NCBI RefSeq assembly: GCF_000802205.1
Contig: NZ_CP012850.1
Location: 1,736,001 to 1,800,000, forward strand
DNA from: Candidatus Nitrosocosmicus oleophilus
GTDB lineage: Archaea > Thermoproteota > Nitrososphaeria > Nitrososphaerales > Nitrososphaeraceae
Direction of reading: 5' to 3'
DNA: 64,000 bases
Part shown: positions 62,092 to 64,000 of the stretch, piece after piece
Numbering within the stretch: the first letter of the stretch is position 1
Layout: each line of letters starts with the position of its first letter
Translations under genes and position numbers: made by a program
Notes under the pieces: generated by a model
What the model was told of the DNA's origin: nothing
The model's input: only the letters and a program-made list of their open reading frames with translations
The model's database searches: none

Positions 62092-63078
62092 TTATTTTGT
62101 AAGGTTGTTAAGCCATCCTAATTTCCTGAAATAGTAAAGCATTATGATTACCGATCCAACTGAAAAACACACGGTAACGATTAAGGGCATAAAATCTATT
62201 AGGCTGTAGCTATAATTCGTACTTCCTGGGATATTAATATTCATTCCATAAAATGTTCCGACTACTGTTACTGGAATTGATAACGTAAATAAGATTGTCA
62301 AGAAACTCAATATCTTGTTAGTTTTCTCACTGCTTAACATATGATCTGTATCTTTGTAAATCTCGATGGTTTCCTTTGACTCGTCTAACGCTTCGAGTAC
62401 CTTGGAAACATGATCATTTATATCATTAAAATACGAAATAAGGTCTTCTTCTTCTACGTCGGTAGAGAATTTTCTTACGTCCCTTGAAATAACTTCAAGC
62501 ATAATTCTCTTTAGAGGCAGTACTATTCGCCGAAGAGTGGTTATTTCTCGCCTCAGCATGGAAATTTCTTTTGCGACAGCCACCTTGTCATCAAAAACTG
62601 CATCCTCAATATCATCCAAGTTGCCGATCACCTTCATCAATATGTGAAGCAAATCATCCACCAGAGCGTCCAATATAGAATGTAAGAGATATCCTGGGGA
62701 ATTTCCCATTATGTTTTGTTTGTTCTTTCCATTATCCATTTTGCAAGCCTGAAATAGTTCAGAAAGTGGCCTCAAGTCACCGTGCTGAATGGATATTAGA
62801 AAGTCTTTTCCAATGAATAACGAGAGTTGACTAAATCCGGGTGAAGTCTTTTGCTTCTGGGTCGTCGGGAATTGTAAGATAATAAAAACATGATCCTCGT
62901 ACCTATCTATTTTAGGTAATTGATTTTTGGACAAACAATCTTCTATGTTTAACTCATGGAGAGAATACTCCTTGGAAACCAAATCCATTTTTTCCCTTGT
63001 AGGCTGTTCGATATACACCCATTCCAATCCTCTACTACCCAGTGAATCCAACCCTTGAAATCGATTAGATAACTTCAT
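62092..63078 (-). CDS. corA: CorA-family divalent metal ion transporter
   Basis: Magnesium/cobalt channel. The 328-residue protein has a large cytoplasmic N-terminal domain with long helices and two C-terminal membrane spans. The first ends in the selectivity motif YGMNINIPG (GMN, about 280), and the second is LIVTVCFSVGSVIIMLYYF, followed by the short basic end RKLGWL. Length and topology are standard for CorA. It is monocistronic. Confidence 0.92.
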   Translation of the reverse strand: MKLSNRFQGLDSLGSRGLEWVYIEQPTREKMDLVSKEYSLHELNIEDCLSKNQLPKIDRYEDHVFIILQFPTTQKQKTSPGFSQLSLFIGKDFLISIQHGDLRPLSELFQACKMDNGKNKQNIMGNSPGYLLHSILDALVDDLLHILMKVIGNLDDIEDAVFDDKVAVAKEISMLRREITTLRRIVLPLKRIMLEVISRDVRKFSTDVEEEDLISYFNDINDHVSKVLEALDESKETIEIYKDTDHMLSSEKTNKILSFLTILFTLSIPVTVVGTFYGMNINIPGSTNYSYSLIDFMPLIVTVCFSVGSVIIMLYYFRKLGWLNNLTK

Positions 63079-63169
63079 CCTACATAACCTTTGTTAGTCT
63101 CAATTAACTTCAATAACTCCCTACTAATTAATCTACTACGGACCAAATCTCTACTTCTTAAATATATAA

Positions 63170-63550
63170 CTACTTTCTAGGTGGAAAGTCCTTCAAATTA
63201 TCTGACTTACACCTGTGGCAATTCATTGACTCCGATGAGGAGAGGTAATTAATATAATAACAGTTTGAACATTGTTTTCGTACAAACCTGGATTTTAAGA
63301 TGATTTTACCAGTATCTTTTTTGACGATCAAAACATTCCTATCATGGAGATCATATATAACAGTATTAAATAATTTGGTTATTTCTTCCACTTTCCAATC
63401 CCTATATTTGAGGTAGTTTTCTTTCATATAACTGCAGATTTCGTTATTATCAAATATGCTCTCAAAATCCTCACCATTTCTATTGTTTACCCGAAAGAAA
63501 TAATCTCGCAAATACCATTCAAATTCAAATGACAGAATTTCAGTATTCAA
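63170..63550 (-). CDS. Protein of unknown function with C-terminal zinc ribbon (126 aa)
   Basis: The N-terminal ~85 residues look helical (FEWYLRDYFFRV, VEEITKLFNTVIYDLHDRNVL), resembling a small winged-helix-like unit. The C-terminus has QCSNCYYI and NCHRCKSDNL, a two-knuckle zinc ribbon. The start is TTG. No family is named; a nucleic-acid-binding role is a guess. Confidence 0.6.
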   Translation of the reverse strand: MNTEILSFEFEWYLRDYFFRVNNRNGEDFESIFDNNEICSYMKENYLKYRDWKVEEITKLFNTVIYDLHDRNVLIVKKDTGKIILKSRFVRKQCSNCYYINYLSSSESMNCHRCKSDNLKDFPPRK

Positions 63551-63652
63551 GTTCTTTTTTAATAAATACCATTATTTTTTAATTCTTTCGGTTTGAATGT
63601 TCAAAGTAATAATGACTTTTTATTTGATCAACCGGTTGATGGATTATAGAGT

Positions 63653-64000
63653 TCATGAAGTTGAAGGCAAATCTGCAACTTGCATGGAAATTAGCTTCTT
63701 TAATCTCGGCAGATTGTAACCCAAATGAGCAGAAATAGGTATAATATGATCTATGTTTTCAGTTACATTCAACTCGTTCATCTTGTTCATTATTTCATTA
63801 TTTTTTACCATGTCTATCTTGTTTAAGACTAGTATGCATTTTTGAAATGGAATTTGCAATTTTGATAAGATTTCTAGTGAACTCATCAATTTTTTCTTTA
63901 TAATTGGAACATCGTCGGTAAAATCAATTATCAATAAGATCACGTTAGCATAATTCAGTTCAGATAGCGTAGACTTGAATGCTTCGATCATGTATGGTGG
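63653..64000 (-). CDS. hflX: GTPase HflX, C-terminal part (truncated by window edge)
   Basis: The frame runs off the window (codons before the Met at 63991 read Pro-Pro-Tyr). The visible part matches the HflX GTPase domain after G3: PPYMIEAFKSTLSEL, then ANVILLIIDFTDD and the G4 motif LVLNKIDMVKN, with PISAHLGYNLPRLKKLI as G5. HflX rescues or splits stalled ribosomes. The start, N-terminal domain and Walker A lie outside. Confidence 0.85.
   Translation of the reverse strand, partial: PPYMIEAFKSTLSELNYANVILLIIDFTDDVPIIKKKLMSSLEILSKLQIPFQKCILVLNKIDMVKNNEIMNKMNELNVTENIDHIIPISAHLGYNLPRLKKLISMQVADLPSTS

Noticed and set aside
1-64000. tRNA genes, CRISPR arrays, insertion sequences and prophage
   Set aside because: I looked for T-arm motifs in the gaps, regularly spaced repeats, transposase or integrase frames and terminal inverted repeats and saw none; a covariance search with tRNAscan-SE would settle the tRNA point.

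Overview
The window looks like chromosomal DNA of an ammonia-oxidising archaeon of the Nitrososphaerota (Thaumarchaeota). The evidence is a single unsplit RNA polymerase subunit A (A' and A'' fused), an undivided subunit B, the archaeal order rpoH-rpoB-rpoA-rpl30e-nusA-rps12-rps7, a SepF-type division protein, archaeal primase and RPA, a stand-alone 5S rRNA gene, and a linked biotin carboxylase / carboxyltransferase / biotin carrier set of the kind used in the 3-hydroxypropionate/4-hydroxybutyrate cycle. The DNA is AT-rich, with TATA-type promoters and many leaderless or TTG/GTG starts, which would fit a low-GC member of the Nitrososphaeraceae such as Nitrosocosmicus; that genus-level guess is inference. 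I saw no phage, insertion sequence, CRISPR array or tRNA gene.

Layout. 0-2.6 kb: RNase P proteins Rpp30 and Pop5, a PP-loop tRNA thiolation-type enzyme, and SepF. 2.6-9.1 kb: a KH/beta-CASP nuclease of the FttA (aCPSF1) family, a tiny membrane protein, an Lhr-type helicase and an RPA-like protein. 9.1-11.2 kb: a membrane-anchored surface protein with a perfect 279-bp internal duplication. 11.2-20.7 kb: RNA polymerase and ribosomal operon. 20.7-24 kb: an unknown conserved-looking protein, RFC large subunit and small zinc proteins. 24-27.6 kb: acyl-CoA carboxylase. 27.7-33.5 kb: a peroxiredoxin, then cysteine desulfurase, LarE and LarC on the minus strand, divergent from malate dehydrogenase and LarB. 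This is a complete nickel-pincer nucleotide (NPN) cofactor set and is the most interesting system here. 34-40.4 kb: rpl18, rps5, rpl30, rpl15, secY, adkA, cmk and cbf5. 40.4-45.6 kb: primase PriL/PriS, zinc proteins, MtnA and a MIP18-PqqD fusion. 45.7-50 kb: TatA, nucleotide-sugar dehydrogenase, redoxin, leucyl aminopeptidase and 5S rRNA. 50.6-59.5 kb: ABCE1, Trm5-like methyltransferase, CobT-like protein, an ETHE1-like hydrolase, NAD(P)HX epimerase, Hjc resolvase, translin and geranylgeranyl reductase. 59.5-64 kb: a gene-poor stretch with two mini zinc proteins, then a cupin, a small secreted protein, CorA, a zinc protein and the end of HflX.

Functionally the window is mostly information processing (transcription, translation, tRNA/rRNA modification, replication, recombination) with islands of central metabolism (acyl-CoA carboxylation, malate dehydrogenase, cobalamin and NPN cofactor assembly, methionine salvage, archaeal lipid reduction). 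The oddities are the NPN cofactor locus with its own cysteine desulfurase, a GC-rich patch inside secY, a perfect repeat inside the surface protein, a possible G-quadruplex upstream of the cobT-like gene, and several Cys-rich mini-proteins too short for routine ORF calling.
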